In this document: in pieces, positions 44,801-52,782 of the stretch | Position numbering within the stretch: the first letter of the stretch is position 1 | How the letters are laid out: every line of letters starts with the position of its first letter | DNA from: Deltaproteobacteria bacterium | GTDB lineage: Bacteria > Myxococcota > B64-G9 | Length of the DNA: 61,880 bases | Assembly (NCBI GenBank): GCA_030622135.1 | Contig: JAUXGL010000004.1 | Coordinates: forward strand, 1-61,880 | Direction: 5' to 3' | Translations under genes and position numbers: made by a program | The notes under the pieces: generated by a model | The model's input: the letters and a program-made list of their open reading frames with translations, nothing else | What the model was told of the DNA's origin: nothing | Database searches by the model: none

Positions 44801-45330
44801 TTCCCTTCAGTCAGAAGTTCCTGGAATTTGTGAACAAGGGATTCAGACTGACCTCCGGGAAGGTCAAGGACGAGTACAAGATCAAGGTTAGGTTCAAGCC
44901 CACCGGTGCTGAAGGGGGAAAGATCTCTAAGACCGTGCTAACTCTGCAGTGCGGTGATATGGAATTGCAGAAGCTAGAGAACCGGAATTTTGGCAAACCC
45001 CCGCAGTCGTTCACGTGGAAGCCGGGGACCTGTGGAGATGTGAGGCTGGAGATGTTTTTCAAGAAGGGATTCAGGGTCTCCAGGGTTTACAAGGGGGCCT
45101 ATGGGTTCCGCGATTTCATGAAGGATTTTCGCACGGGAGCGCGGGTGTTCGTTGGTGAAAGATTTTCTCGAGAAGACCGGGAGAAACTCAAAAGACATGG
45201 CGTTCGCAGCATCACGGTCAAGTACAAATTCTCCGGCCAGGACGCCAAGGCCGTTGGTAAGTTGAGTTCGATTACGTTGCCACGAACACCTCGGGCTATA
45301 ATCCAGAAACCCACCCGGCTTTTCAAGTGA
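41839..45330 (+). CDS. tssM: T6SS membrane protein TssM (IcmF)
   Basis: 1163 residues from ATG 41839 (GAGGGA site), typical length. Two N-terminal membrane helices are followed by the cytoplasmic NTPase-like domain with Walker A GEPGSGKT (about residue 125), LILDTAGRYTVW and VLVTKIDQMFG. A third membrane helix (AAWIAIMIFIAGLLTISFF) lies near residue 440. The long periplasmic part ends with the C-terminal beta domain that contacts TssJ (FLEFVNKGFRLTSG, then QSFTWKPGTCGDVRLEMFF). With TssJ and TssL it forms the trans-envelope complex. It starts 28 bases after the tssL stop. Confidence 0.95.
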   Translation: MRRYVKPALILTAIVLVILVICIMARTWGEWQWISVAILGVGMSALALGIFFLKKWLFRRSDKKFVGGIMDEEEDAAKHVVAADQQAIGDLQKRWKDAMEALRRAHMKKKGQAYQVQPWFMIMGEPGSGKTAAIKGSRLHSALTDVSPSSATSGTGNCDWWFFEKSLILDTAGRYTVWADEDQDKPEWREFVMLLAKYRKRKPINGLIVTVAADKLVNAEPDALADYGRTIRRRINELMRAFGTRFPVYVLVTKIDQMFGVMALCDQLPEEALGSAMGRANSALRADAVGVLERTFVEIPDRIRGLEVLLLHRGEEPDPGILLLPEEFAKLKPGLGRFVEAIFQKSGYHEDPILRGIYFSSARQETSDVKLPASLSAFQSSQKERPGGFRGLFLRDFFSKILPGDKELLAPLMEAVATQRKIKTIGVAAWIAIMIFIAGLLTISFFKNLGIIDSFKHDLEFPSLEAGGEVDAQEAKQEENADRMAKFQAKLTKLHKETEKGIPIDMGLDASERLTEAAKKAFCQLLRKHFLDELDKRITDNIKNLSVEASKEFIGKYAEHLQTRVGLLKTRLSKDQDGDQLLKELKSASESIFKDLRAIDVRLIPDMVSEHMFALYQGYLLWDQNREMLEQEKTDLTGNLITLAVKGENLNWLVGWANLLPDIKKITMAQFWGRETEAAEYNYVPRAYTREGQKKIFGFIDRTLELLVDDDINHGKLLGRKNKFQNWYQSQYLKAWRRFCKNFILDSRQLEESERIQLAQDMGDPKKNPYFRLLDSMADHLSDLPHKDEAQKWVKWATEFPRNRKLAEGVLMANKEGSTADDEKPNQRRFSDKAITAKMPQKLAAYVKWLKEVGKKVKSDKDTYKMFSKLYQRERSNPLFESYTAYKKIERLYNQSRERNPYLALLAGPVAYQLNYAGAVTRDRIQEQWREKVLSRADGLSGPDLKDALFGEGGVVRKFVKESPGSTFIEYQATSGRYVPKRALGNRFPFSQKFLEFVNKGFRLTSGKVKDEYKIKVRFKPTGAEGGKISKTVLTLQCGDMELQKLENRNFGKPPQSFTWKPGTCGDVRLEMFFKKGFRVSRVYKGAYGFRDFMKDFRTGARVFVGERFSREDREKLKRHGVRSITVKYKFSGQDAKAVGKLSSITLPRTPRAIIQKPTRLFK

Positions 45331-45376
45331 AGAGCGGCGCCGGGGTGTGAGTGCAAAGGGAGGGAAACCCGATAGC

Positions 45377-46936
45377 ATGGATTTGCAACAACTAGGAAAA
45401 CAGCCGATCAGCCCGGAGAATCCCGCGGGTATCGACACGTCCGACGAACTGGCGGAGTTCGACAACCTGGAAGATGAGATCCGAAAACTCTCGGTACCGT
45501 CGGTTGCCGGCGGAGGCGTCGACTGGGACCGGGTGGTCGAATTCTCAGAATTCATCCTGGCCGAGAAATTCAAGAGCCTCCGGGTTGCCGTCTACCTGGC
45601 CGTGGCCCTGGCGAGAACCCGCGGTCTGGAGGGACTATCCTCCGGACTGATGATTCTAAAGGATCTTACGGACAATTTCTGGGACAGCTTTTACCCGTCC
45701 AAGCCGCGGGGGCGCCGCGGTGCCCTGGAGTGGTGGTTCGAACGCACCGAGTCCTTCCTGGCGGCCGGTTCCGAGACTCCGGTTCCCGAGGAGTTGGTAA
45801 ACACCACCCTCGGTCAACTGGAAGAGCTCGGACGGCTTCTGTCGGAAAAGATTGAGGACGCCCCGGACATTTCCCGCCTGGGCAGTTATCTGAGAAGTTG
45901 GCCTACCCAGGCCGCCGCAGTGGCTGACCCGGCTCCCGCGCAAACACCGGCGCCTCCAGCTCCGGATACGCCAAAACCTCCGGCCGCCCCGTTATCCACC
46001 GGTGATATCGATACGCCCCAGGATGCCGAGCGAGCGCTGGAGACCAACCTGCGTCAGCTGGTTTTGGTGTCCGATCAACTCTTGCGCCAGGATCCGTCCA
46101 ACCCTCTGGCCTATCATTTAATCCGTATCGGCTCCTGGCTTACCGTAGGCCTGCCCCCTCCGACCACCAGCGGTAACCAGACAGCCCTGCCGCCGCCGGA
46201 TGCCATGGTTCGCAGTGGGATCGAGAGATTGCTGACCGGCCACGACTATGAGGCGGCGATCGGTCAGGCCGAGGAGCGAGTGGGCGAGTTTCTGTTCTGG
46301 CTGGATCTGAGCCGCTTTACCTTCCAGGCCCTAGAGCAGTTGGGGGGCAGGTATCAGATGGCCATGGAAGCGGTAGCCGGTCAGACCGTCCTTTACTTCG
46401 GCCGGCTGTCTGGCTTGGAAAACCTGGCTTTTTCCGACGGTACCCCCTTCGCCGACCCGGAAACCCGGGCCTGGCTGAATTCCATCACCGCTCAGGAAGC
46501 CGCTGCCTCCCCGATTTTGGCCGCCAACGGTGACGGCTCGGGCATCGAGGCCGAAGTGGCCGAGGTGTTTCTTGAAGCCCAGGGGCTGATAAAGGACAAG
46601 CAGCTTTCCGAGGCCGTGATGCTGCTGCACCATCACCTGGCTAGGGGCGGCTCGGGTCAGGAGCGTTTCACCTGGCGCATCGCCCTGGCCCAACTCCTGC
46701 TCGGTGCCGGTCAGATTGATCTGGCCCGTCCGCACCTGGAGCAACTGCTTAGCCAGGTTGAGGAGTACCAACTGGAGCAGTGGGATCCCAGGCTGGCCCT
46801 CCAGGCCCTGATGCTGGTCCATCAGGGGTTGTCCGGAGACGCCCGGCCCGAGGCCCAGGAGAAGGGAGCCGGGGCTTTCGACCGGATAGTCCAGATCAAC
46901 CCGGCGGCCGCCTTGCAAATCAAGAGCAAATCATGA
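45377..46936 (+). CDS. tssA: T6SS protein TssA
   Basis: 519 residues. The N-terminal ImpA domain is recognisable (QPISPENPAGIDTSDELAEFDNL shortened to its core PENPAG, then FWDSFYP and LEWWFERTESFL). A Pro/Ala linker near residue 185 leads to a helical C-terminal region ending in a VasJ-like repeat (AQLLLGAGQIDLARPHLEQLL). TssA primes baseplate and sheath assembly. The start at ATG 45377 is preferred to GTG 45347 because it fits the family N-terminus, though the AGGGAGGG site is rather far. Confidence 0.9.
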   Translation: MDLQQLGKQPISPENPAGIDTSDELAEFDNLEDEIRKLSVPSVAGGGVDWDRVVEFSEFILAEKFKSLRVAVYLAVALARTRGLEGLSSGLMILKDLTDNFWDSFYPSKPRGRRGALEWWFERTESFLAAGSETPVPEELVNTTLGQLEELGRLLSEKIEDAPDISRLGSYLRSWPTQAAAVADPAPAQTPAPPAPDTPKPPAAPLSTGDIDTPQDAERALETNLRQLVLVSDQLLRQDPSNPLAYHLIRIGSWLTVGLPPPTTSGNQTALPPPDAMVRSGIERLLTGHDYEAAIGQAEERVGEFLFWLDLSRFTFQALEQLGGRYQMAMEAVAGQTVLYFGRLSGLENLAFSDGTPFADPETRAWLNSITAQEAAASPILAANGDGSGIEAEVAEVFLEAQGLIKDKQLSEAVMLLHHHLARGGSGQERFTWRIALAQLLLGAGQIDLARPHLEQLLSQVEEYQLEQWDPRLALQALMLVHQGLSGDARPEAQEKGAGAFDRIVQINPAAALQIKSKS

Positions 46937-47005
46937 AAACTTCGGGAATAGCGATCCGCGGGAAAAAAAGTAGTTTGGAAAACATCACCATATAAGGAGT
47001 GGTCC

Positions 47006-47497
47006 ATGGCAAAAGAACTCTCAGTGGCACCTAAGGAACGTGTCAATATCGTCTACCGGCCGGCAACCGGTGATGCCCAGGAAGAAGTGGAGCTTCCGTT
47101 CAGGCTTCTAGTCCTGGGAGATTTCAACCAGAAAGAGGACGACCGCGAGGTGGAAGATCGCGATCCCATCAACGTGGATCCCAACAACTTCAACGATGTC
47201 CTCAAAGAGCAGAAGATCGCGCTGGATATCACCGTGCCCAACAAGCTCTCCGAGGTGGAGGGCGAAGAGATGGCGGTGAAGCTGAACATCAACCACATCA
47301 AGGATTTCGAACCGGATCGGATTATCAAGAAGGTACCCGAACTAGCCAAGCTGCTGGAGTTGCGCGAGGCGCTCAAGGCTCTCAAGGCACCGCTGGGCAA
47401 CGTGCCGGCATTCAGGAAGAAACTCCAGTCGCTGATTTCCGACCAAGGGGCCCGTGAGCGGCTGCTCAAGGAACTGGGCATTGACGAAGAGAAATGA
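47006..47497 (+). CDS. tssB: T6SS contractile sheath small subunit TssB (VipA)
   Basis: 163 residues, normal length. It has VNIVYRPATGDAQEEVELPF, the hallmark LPFRLLVLGDF, then VKLNINHIKDFEPDRI and a C-terminal coiled helix (PAFRKKLQSLI). TssB pairs with TssC to build the contractile sheath. AAGGAG lies just upstream of ATG 47006, and tssC follows after 11 bases. Confidence 0.97.
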   Translation: MAKELSVAPKERVNIVYRPATGDAQEEVELPFRLLVLGDFNQKEDDREVEDRDPINVDPNNFNDVLKEQKIALDITVPNKLSEVEGEEMAVKLNINHIKDFEPDRIIKKVPELAKLLELREALKALKAPLGNVPAFRKKLQSLISDQGARERLLKELGIDEEK

Positions 47498-47508
47498 GGA
47501 GGCGAATC

Positions 47509-48990
47509 ATGGCCGATGTAGAAAAAGAAAAGACACAAGCAGCAGAAGAGGCGGTCGAAGATGGCTCGTCACTTCTGGATCAGATAGTTGAAGCTACCAA
47601 GATCAAACCCAAGGACGAGGAATATTCACTTACCCGGGTGGGAGTCCAGGCCTTCATCGACGAGATGCTCAAGCCGGGCCGCGAAGGCCAGAAGATCAGC
47701 GGGGCCATCGTGGACGAGATGATCGCCAATATCGATCATAAGATGAGCTCCCAGGTCAGCGCCATCCTGCATACCAAGGATTTCCAGAAGCTGGAGTCCT
47801 CCTGGCTGTCGCTCAAGTATCTGGTGGAGAACACCAACTTCAAGGAGAACATCAAGATCTCCGTGGTGAACGTGAGCAAGGACGATCTTCTGGACGATTT
47901 CAAGGACAAGATGGACGTAGTCAAGTCCGGGCTGTACAAGACCGCCTATACCGCCGAATATGGCACTCACGGCGGTGAGCCTTACGGCGGCATCATTGCC
48001 AACTACGACTTCGGCCCTGGGGCCCAGGACATGAAGCTGCTGGGTTACGTGGCCAGCGTGGCCGCCATGGCCCATGCGCCGTTCATTGCCGCGGCCAATG
48101 AGGAGTTCTTCAAGATCGACTCTTTCTCCGAGCTTGCCGGAATGAAGGACATCAAGTCCACGCTTGAGCGCCATGCCAAGTGGCAGGGATTTCGGGAGTC
48201 CGAAGACTCGCGTTACGTGGGCCTAACCCTGCCCCGGTTTCTGCTGCGCCTGCCTTACTCGCCGGACACCGTACCGGCCAAGAGCTTCACCTTCAAGGAA
48301 GAGGTGGGCCCGGGCGATGACGATTTTTGTTGGGGTAACACGGCGTTCACCTTTGCCAGCCGCATGACCGCCAGCTTCGCCAGTTACCGGCTGTGCGCCA
48401 ATATCATCGGACCCCGCGGCGGTGGCACCGTGGAAGACATGCCGGTCTATGAGTATGAGGCCATGGGAGCCGTCCAGGCCAAGATCCCCACCCAGGTGGA
48501 GGTTTCCGATCGTATGGAATTCATCCTGGCCGAGGAAGGTTTCATGGCCTTGACCATGCGCAAGGGCAAGGACAACGCCACCTTCTTCTCGGCCAACTCG
48601 GTCCAGAGACCCAAGACCTTCGGAAACACCAAGGAGGGTAAGGAAGCCGAGACCAACTTCAAGCTGGGCACCCAGTTCCCCTACATGATGGTAGTCAACC
48701 GTCTGGCGCACTATCTCAAGGTCATCCAGCGCGAGAACCTGGGTAGCTGGAAGGGCCGGGGAGAGTTGGAGGACGAGCTTAACAAGTGGATCTCCCAGTA
48801 CATCTCTGATATGGGCAATCCATCCCAGGCGGTGCGCAGCCGCAGACCACTGCGCAAGGCCCAGATTGACGTGACCGATGTGGAAGGTGATCCGGGCTGG
48901 TATCGGGTATCCATGAAGGTCGTGCCCCACTTCAAGTTCATGGGCGCGTCTTTTACCTTGTCTTTGGTTGGTAAACTGGACAAGCAGTAA
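47509..48990 (+). CDS. tssC: T6SS contractile sheath large subunit TssC (VipB)
   Basis: 493 residues from ATG 47509 with GAGGAGG. Landmarks are LESSWLSLKYLVENT, YGGIIANYDFGPG, FIAAANEEFF and the C-terminal FKFMGASFTLSLVGKLD. It is the main sheath protein. It partners with tssB immediately upstream. Confidence 0.97.
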   Translation: MADVEKEKTQAAEEAVEDGSSLLDQIVEATKIKPKDEEYSLTRVGVQAFIDEMLKPGREGQKISGAIVDEMIANIDHKMSSQVSAILHTKDFQKLESSWLSLKYLVENTNFKENIKISVVNVSKDDLLDDFKDKMDVVKSGLYKTAYTAEYGTHGGEPYGGIIANYDFGPGAQDMKLLGYVASVAAMAHAPFIAAANEEFFKIDSFSELAGMKDIKSTLERHAKWQGFRESEDSRYVGLTLPRFLLRLPYSPDTVPAKSFTFKEEVGPGDDDFCWGNTAFTFASRMTASFASYRLCANIIGPRGGGTVEDMPVYEYEAMGAVQAKIPTQVEVSDRMEFILAEEGFMALTMRKGKDNATFFSANSVQRPKTFGNTKEGKEAETNFKLGTQFPYMMVVNRLAHYLKVIQRENLGSWKGRGELEDELNKWISQYISDMGNPSQAVRSRRPLRKAQIDVTDVEGDPGWYRVSMKVVPHFKFMGASFTLSLVGKLDKQ

Positions 48991-49024
48991 CTTTGACGAT
49001 CACTTGCGGAAAGGGGAGAAAATC

Positions 49025-49516
49025 ATGGCAATGACGAGTTATCTGAAATTAGAAGGCATTGAACAGGGATCCATCGAGGGAGATTGCGCCCAGAAGGCCA
49101 ACCTGAACTGGATCCTGGTCTACGGCACCGAGTCAAAGATCGGCATACCCACCGATCCTCTGACCGGCTTGCCTACCGGTCAGCGGGTACACGGCCCGTT
49201 CAAGATCATAAAGCGGATGGATCCAGCCACTCCCCAGCTCTACCAGGCCTGCGCCACCGGAGAGCACATGAAGTCCTGGGAGCTGGTTTACAAGAGGATC
49301 AACGATAAGGGCATGGAGGAAGTCTTCTTCACCATCAAGCTGGAGAACTCCATCGTGGTTTCCATGAAGCACTACAAGCCCCTGGCCTTCCTGGAGGAGA
49401 ACAAACCCTACCACGACATGGAAGAGGTCTCGTTCACCTACTCGCGGATCACCTGGACCCACAATATTGCCAGCCGGGAAGCAGTGGATGACTGGAAGGA
49501 GCCCAAGGGCGGCTGA
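49025..49516 (+). CDS. hcp: T6SS inner-tube protein Hcp (TssD)
   Basis: 163 residues from ATG 49025 with GGGGAG. Landmarks are MTSYLKLEGIEQGSIEGD, PFKIIKRMDPATPQLYQA, FFTIKLENSIVVS and EEVSFTYSRITWTH. Hcp hexamers stack to form the tube inside the sheath and can carry small effectors. It lies 34 bases after tssC. Confidence 0.96.
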   Translation: MAMTSYLKLEGIEQGSIEGDCAQKANLNWILVYGTESKIGIPTDPLTGLPTGQRVHGPFKIIKRMDPATPQLYQACATGEHMKSWELVYKRINDKGMEEVFFTIKLENSIVVSMKHYKPLAFLEENKPYHDMEEVSFTYSRITWTHNIASREAVDDWKEPKGG

Positions 49517-49558
49517 CGAGTATCGGTTACATGCAGGTGAATCCGACTGGAGACGCGC

Positions 49559-49978
49559 ATGCCCAAAGAGCGTCTGCTAGAAAGAATTCGGCGGATCGAG
49601 GCGAATCCCAACTATCGAGGGTTGACCAACTCTGCTCAGGTGGTGGAATCCATCCTGCGTCACCTTCAGAAGGTGCTGAACACGCGCCAGGGTAATGCCC
49701 TGATTGGCGATGACTACGGAATGCCGGACTTCACCGACCTGGTAATGGCCTTTTCCTCGGGGGCGGTGAAGGATCTGGCTCGATCCATCTCCCGGGTTAT
49801 CCAGAAGTTCGAACCCCGCCTGAGCGGAATCAAAGTCAGAGTCGATCCGCGGCAAAGCGACTCCTTCGAGCTGCACTTCAGGATTGCGGGCAAGCTGACC
49901 ATGGAAGACAACGTGTATGTTCCGGTCACCTTTGCCACAGTGGTGGACCCAGACGGCAGGATTACAGTGAGTCAGTAG
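49559..49978 (+). CDS. tssE: T6SS baseplate protein TssE (gp25-like)
   Basis: 139 residues with GGAG before ATG 49559. It has the gp25 pattern: VVESILRHLQKVLNTRQGNAL, GMPDFTDLV and RVIQKFEPRLSGIKV. The EPR motif is present. It links the sheath to the baseplate wedge. Confidence 0.95.
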   Translation: MPKERLLERIRRIEANPNYRGLTNSAQVVESILRHLQKVLNTRQGNALIGDDYGMPDFTDLVMAFSSGAVKDLARSISRVIQKFEPRLSGIKVRVDPRQSDSFELHFRIAGKLTMEDNVYVPVTFATVVDPDGRITVSQ

Positions 49979-49996
49979 CTGGAGGACCAGGGAGCC

Positions 49997-51730
49997 ATGG
50001 TTGAACGATATTACCAGAAGGAGCTGGTGCACCTGAGGGAGCTCGCCGTGGAGTTCGCCAGGGCTCATCCGGCCCTGGCTCCCATGCTGTCCGGACCCAC
50101 CCAGGACCCGGACGTTGAGCGCCTTTTGGAAGGCACGGCCTTCCTGACCGGTATGTTGCGGGAAAAGCTGGACGACGAGTTCCCCGAGGTCATCCATGGG
50201 CTGATCCAGTTGACTTTCCCCCATTACCTCAGACCCCTGCCCGCAACCACCCTGATAAAATTCGCTCCCCTGCCGGGGCTCAGGGAATCTCTGAACATCC
50301 CGGCGGGAACCGAGTTGGCCTCGGTCGCGGTGGAGGGCACCCAGTGCATTTTCAGAACTTGCTATGACGTGGAGGTCTCCCCGCTGCGGATCACCGAGGC
50401 GGTTTTCAAGCAACAGCCGGGCCAGCCTGCCCGCCTGCACCTGGGTTTCGAATTGGCCGGCCTGACGCTGGCCGAGTGGCAGAAAAAGAGCGTCCGGCTG
50501 TACATAGCCGGCACCTATCCCGAGGCCGCCACCATTCGCAGCCTTTTTTTCAAGCATGTGCAGAGAGCCCGGATCTGGGCATCCCCGGGCGGGTCGTCCA
50601 CTGAATTACCCGCCGACTTCCAGAAGCCAGTGGGACTCGGCACTTCGGAAGGCCTGTTTCCCTATCCGGGACACGCCTATCCCGGATACCGGCTGCTTCA
50701 AGAGTATTTCCTGCTGCCGGAGAAGTTCTTGTTTGTCGACATAACCGGCTTAGACAGCTGGCAAGACCGGGGGGCGGGCAACCAGTTCTCCATGGAATTC
50801 CAGTTCGGCAAACTGCCCGCGGTTCTGCCGGCCATAAAGAGAGAAAACTTCGTGTTGTTTGCATCTCCGGCGACCAATCTGTTCTCGCACGATGCCGATC
50901 CTGTCAACCTCGACCATAAGCAAACCGAGTACCGCATCACTCCCGGCGGAGACGATCCTTCTCACTACCAGGTGTACTCGGTAGAGAGGGTCACCGGGTT
51001 GGCTCCCGGAACCGCCCGCCGCAGGGAATACACTCCCTTCGAACTCTTTACCGCCGACGAGAAGGGCATGGGTCACTACACAATCAATCGCCGATTGTCT
51101 CAAGTGCGTCCGGAGGCCGAGACCTTCCTTTCGGTGGTTTATCCTCCCCGGGCCGGTCCCCCGACCATGGAGACTCTGTCGATAGAGCTGCTGTGTACCA
51201 ACGCGTCTCTGCCCGAAAGCCTCAAGCTGGGTGACATCTGCCGACCCACTGCAACTTCGCCGGACCTGTGCGAGTTCAAAAACATACGGGCCCCCACCTT
51301 GCCACAGCAGCCGCCCCTGGATCGGAACCTCTTGTGGCGATTCCTGTCTCATCTGTCCTTGAATATGTTGTCGCTGGCGAACCGCGACAATCTCAAGCAG
51401 TTGCTCAGGCTCTACATCTTTCCAGAAGGTCGGGACCGAACCACCATCGTAGCCAACCAGAGACGGATCGAAGGTATTACCGGTGTGGAGGTGAGGACGG
51501 TCAAACGCCTGGTGTCAGGGTTGCCCATGCAGGGTCAAGAGATCCTGATGGAGGTGGACTCAAGCCATTTCGCGGGCACCGGCGATCTTTACCTTTTTGG
51601 AACCATACTGGACATGTTCCTGGGAGCATACGCCAGCATCAACAGCTTTTCCCATTTCAAGATGAAAGATTCGGTTACAGGAGAGATCACCACATGGCCG
51701 GTGCGGATAGGAGATCGCCCGCTGATTTGA
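49997..51730 (+). CDS. tssF: T6SS baseplate protein TssF
   Basis: 577 residues. The N-terminus (YYQKELVHLRELAVEFARAHP, taken as its core YQKELVHLRELA) and DPDVERLLEGTAFL are family hallmarks, followed by LTFPHYLRPLPATTLIKF. The C-terminal part has LWRFLSHLSLNMLSL and LYLFGTILDMFLGAYASINSF cores. With TssG it forms the baseplate wedge. It overlaps tssG by 37 bases. Confidence 0.95.
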   Translation: MVERYYQKELVHLRELAVEFARAHPALAPMLSGPTQDPDVERLLEGTAFLTGMLREKLDDEFPEVIHGLIQLTFPHYLRPLPATTLIKFAPLPGLRESLNIPAGTELASVAVEGTQCIFRTCYDVEVSPLRITEAVFKQQPGQPARLHLGFELAGLTLAEWQKKSVRLYIAGTYPEAATIRSLFFKHVQRARIWASPGGSSTELPADFQKPVGLGTSEGLFPYPGHAYPGYRLLQEYFLLPEKFLFVDITGLDSWQDRGAGNQFSMEFQFGKLPAVLPAIKRENFVLFASPATNLFSHDADPVNLDHKQTEYRITPGGDDPSHYQVYSVERVTGLAPGTARRREYTPFELFTADEKGMGHYTINRRLSQVRPEAETFLSVVYPPRAGPPTMETLSIELLCTNASLPESLKLGDICRPTATSPDLCEFKNIRAPTLPQQPPLDRNLLWRFLSHLSLNMLSLANRDNLKQLLRLYIFPEGRDRTTIVANQRRIEGITGVEVRTVKRLVSGLPMQGQEILMEVDSSHFAGTGDLYLFGTILDMFLGAYASINSFSHFKMKDSVTGEITTWPVRIGDRPLI

Positions 51731-52707
51731 ACGGCGATCTTTTCGAGAATCCTTCTAGTTACTCCTTCTATCAGGTGGTCAGGCTCTTGCGCTTGCGCGC
51801 CAATCAAGACCGGCCAATCGCCAGCGACAAGTTTCTCAGGGAACAGCTGCGGGCAAGGCCTCATCTGTCTCTGGGGTTCCCGGGGACCGACGTGGTGGAT
51901 GTAGTGGAGAGTTCAATTGACCAGGTGAGGCGCTTCCTGGTCTCGGTGTCTTTTCTGGGCCTCTACGGAGTCTCCTCGCCGCTGCCCACCCATTACACCG
52001 AGGACCTGATCCGGGAAGAGATGGATGACCAGGTGGTGGCCCGGGACTTTCTGGACATTCTGAGCGGGCCCATTTATCGTCTGCTGTTTCAAACCTGGAG
52101 CAAGTATCGCTGGGCCTTGCGGGTATCCGAGGAAGAGGATCAGGATTGCCTCGAGCGGCTTTTCTGCCTGGTGGGGCTGGGATCGGAATCGCTCCGCCGG
52201 AGCGTTCCCCGGCCCCGGAGATTGCTGCGTTACTTGGGGCTGTTTTCTCAGTCTCCCCGCTCGGCTCTGGGGCTTCGAACCTTGCTATCCGACGCTTTAG
52301 AGGTGCCCAGCCTGGAAATCACTCCTTGCCTGAAGCATTGGGTGGAGATTCCCGCGGACCAACGCTGTCGCCTGGGTGGGCAAGGAGCCAGTCTGGGAGA
52401 AGATTGCTACCTGGGTGCCCAAATAGAAGACCGCATGGGCAAGATACGTATTACCGCCGGGCCCCTGGAAGAAGACAAATTCTATGGATTGCTCCCGGGC
52501 GCTCCATTGAATCAGGAGTTTGGATCATTGATGAATGCCTACCTGAACCAGCCCATGGATTGCGAGCTCAAGCTCATCCTGAATCCCGAGGCGATTCACA
52601 CCGTGATACTGGGCCAGCCCAAGGGCTCGGGCCTGGGCAAGGACAGTTGGGTTTTCTCGGGGCCGAGGTTCGAGGGGGAGGTAGCCATTACGTTTCAATG
52701 TCAATAA
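51694..52707 (+). CDS. tssG: T6SS baseplate protein TssG
   Basis: 337 residues from ATG 51694, inside the 3' end of tssF and preceded by AGGAGA. Landmarks are YSFYQVVRLLRLRA, FLGLYGVSSPLPTHYTE, FLDILSGPIYRLLFQTWSKYR cores and LGEDCYLGAQIEDRMGKIRI. It forms the wedge with TssF and TssE. The overlap indicates translational coupling. Confidence 0.94.
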   Translation: MAGADRRSPADLNGDLFENPSSYSFYQVVRLLRLRANQDRPIASDKFLREQLRARPHLSLGFPGTDVVDVVESSIDQVRRFLVSVSFLGLYGVSSPLPTHYTEDLIREEMDDQVVARDFLDILSGPIYRLLFQTWSKYRWALRVSEEEDQDCLERLFCLVGLGSESLRRSVPRPRRLLRYLGLFSQSPRSALGLRTLLSDALEVPSLEITPCLKHWVEIPADQRCRLGGQGASLGEDCYLGAQIEDRMGKIRITAGPLEEDKFYGLLPGAPLNQEFGSLMNAYLNQPMDCELKLILNPEAIHTVILGQPKGSGLGKDSWVFSGPRFEGEVAITFQCQ

Positions 52708-52782
52708 AGGCGCTCCTGGGCGCAATATCGAGATACTTGTATTGATCCTGGAATTCGGATCTTACCAACAGAGGAGTGAGTC